From: Actinomycetota bacterium
GTDB taxonomy: Bacteria; Actinomycetota; Actinomycetes; S36-B12; CAIYMF01
Length of the DNA: 5,452 nt
Direction of reading: 5' to 3'
Assembly (NCBI GenBank): GCA_009699025.1
Contig: WLOZ01000162.1
Location: forward strand, 1 to 5,452
Below, piece after piece: positions 4,684-5,452 of this stretch. The notes beneath the pieces are model-generated. The model was given only the letters and a program-made list of their open reading frames with translations. It did no database searches and had not been told where the DNA came from. Within the stretch, counting starts at the first letter, position 1; each line of letters starts with the position of its first letter. Made by a program: the position numbers and the translations under genes.

Positions 4684-5452
4684 ATGTCGATGCCCACCCA
4701 GCTGTTCATCGATGGAGAGTTCACCGACGGTGTCGAGGGACGCACCATCGAGGTGTTCGATCCGCACGACGGAACCCTGATTGCCGAGGTAGCCGAGGCC
4801 ACTGAGGCCGATGTCGACCTCGCGGTTGCCGCGGCCAAGCGCGCCTATCCCGAGTGGAAGCTCATGGCGGCGAGCGACCGCGGGCGCCTCCTGCTGAGGC
4901 TGGCCGACGCCATTGAGGCCAACGCCGAGGAGCTCGCGCTGCTCGAGACCCGCGACACTGGCCACCCGCTGCGCGACTCGCGCGGCCTCGACGTGCCCCG
5001 CACCGCAGCGCAGTTCCGCTACTTCGGCGGCATGGCTGACAAGTACCTCGGGTCGGTAGTTCCCGTCGACCGTGGATTTCTCGACTACGTGGTGCGCGAG
5101 CCGCTCGGAGTGGTCGGCTCAATCGTGCCCTGGAACTTCCCACTGATGTTCGTGAGCTGGAAGATGGCCCCAGCACTCGCCGCCGGCAACTGCGTGGTGA
5201 TGAAGCCGTCGGAGCTCACCCCCCTCACCGCGCTGCGCGTGTCGGAACTGGCGGCCGAGGTTGGCTTCCCGAAGGGTGTCATCAACATGCTGCCGGGCTA
5301 CGGTCAGACGGCCGGGGCACGCTTGGTGAACCACCCGGATATCGCGAAGATCTCCTTCACGGGCTCCACGCCGGTCGGTCGCATGATTGCCTCGCAGGCG
5401 GCGGCCAACGGCACGCGCACCCACCTCGAGCTCGGTGGCAAGGGCGCCAACA
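4684..5452 (+). CDS. pnpE: Aldehyde dehydrogenase, probable 4-hydroxymuconic semialdehyde dehydrogenase (PnpE-like), partial
   Basis: The frame is open from ATG 4684 to the right edge, giving the first 256 residues of an NAD(P)-dependent aldehyde dehydrogenase that is normally about 480-500 long. Visible landmarks are VPWNFP with catalytic-site Asn151, VMKPSE with cofactor-binding Lys174, FTGSTPVG (225-232) of the Rossmann fold, and LELGGK with the general-base Glu249. The catalytic cysteine, expected some 30 residues later, lies outside the window. Family features fix the class but not the substrate. The role comes from position: it follows a hydroquinone dioxygenase by 11 bp, as in known clusters where this enzyme oxidises 4-hydroxymuconic semialdehyde to maleylacetate. 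No clear ribosome site precedes either ATG (4684 or the in-frame 4690), suggesting translational coupling to the upstream gene. The alternative is a generic betaine/benzaldehyde-type dehydrogenase recruited to the operon. Confidence 0.88.
   Translation, partial: MSMPTQLFIDGEFTDGVEGRTIEVFDPHDGTLIAEVAEATEADVDLAVAAAKRAYPEWKLMAASDRGRLLLRLADAIEANAEELALLETRDTGHPLRDSRGLDVPRTAAQFRYFGGMADKYLGSVVPVDRGFLDYVVREPLGVVGSIVPWNFPLMFVSWKMAPALAAGNCVVMKPSELTPLTALRVSELAAEVGFPKGVINMLPGYGQTAGARLVNHPDIAKISFTGSTPVGRMIASQAAANGTRTHLELGGKGAN

Overview
The window is about two-thirds G+C. Its genes have strong G/C bias at third codon positions, clear purine-rich ribosome sites and some GTG starts. This fits a high-GC Gram-positive (actinobacterium-like) chromosome, but no marker gene fixes the taxon. 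No RNA gene, insertion sequence, CRISPR array or convincing rho-independent terminator was seen.

Left part (1-2039): a CoxE-type von Willebrand A protein on the minus strand (13-1344) is separated by 110 bp from a divergent plus-strand gene (1455-2039). The latter resembles a shortened, internally deleted luciferase-like (F420/flavin) oxidoreductase of unknown activity. Neither gene has an obvious link to the catabolic genes to the right.

Right part (2047-5452): a divergent catabolic locus. An IclR-family regulator of the PcaR/PcaU/PobR branch (2047-2886, minus) faces a plus-strand operon. The operon encodes the small and large subunits of a two-component Fe(II) hydroquinone 1,2-dioxygenase (HapC/HapD, also called PnpC/PnpD; 3086-3613 and 3686-4672). 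These are followed by an aldehyde dehydrogenase cut by the right edge (4684 onward), very likely 4-hydroxymuconic semialdehyde dehydrogenase. The large subunit carries the four-residue iron site His-x-Asn-x3-Glu ... His at the spacing recalled for PnpD. Predicted flow: hydroquinone to 4-hydroxymuconic semialdehyde to maleylacetate, which would need a maleylacetate reductase outside the window to reach beta-ketoadipate.

The most striking non-coding structure is in the 199-bp regulator/operon gap. It holds four 15-bp operator-like boxes arranged as two 34-bp composite modules. The modules match at 27 of 34 positions when one is reverse-complemented, have identical internal spacing, and form a mirror image with one module next to each divergent gene. 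The boxes resemble the PcaR/PobR-type operator. This gives a concrete, testable model of substrate-controlled and autoregulated hydroquinone catabolism.
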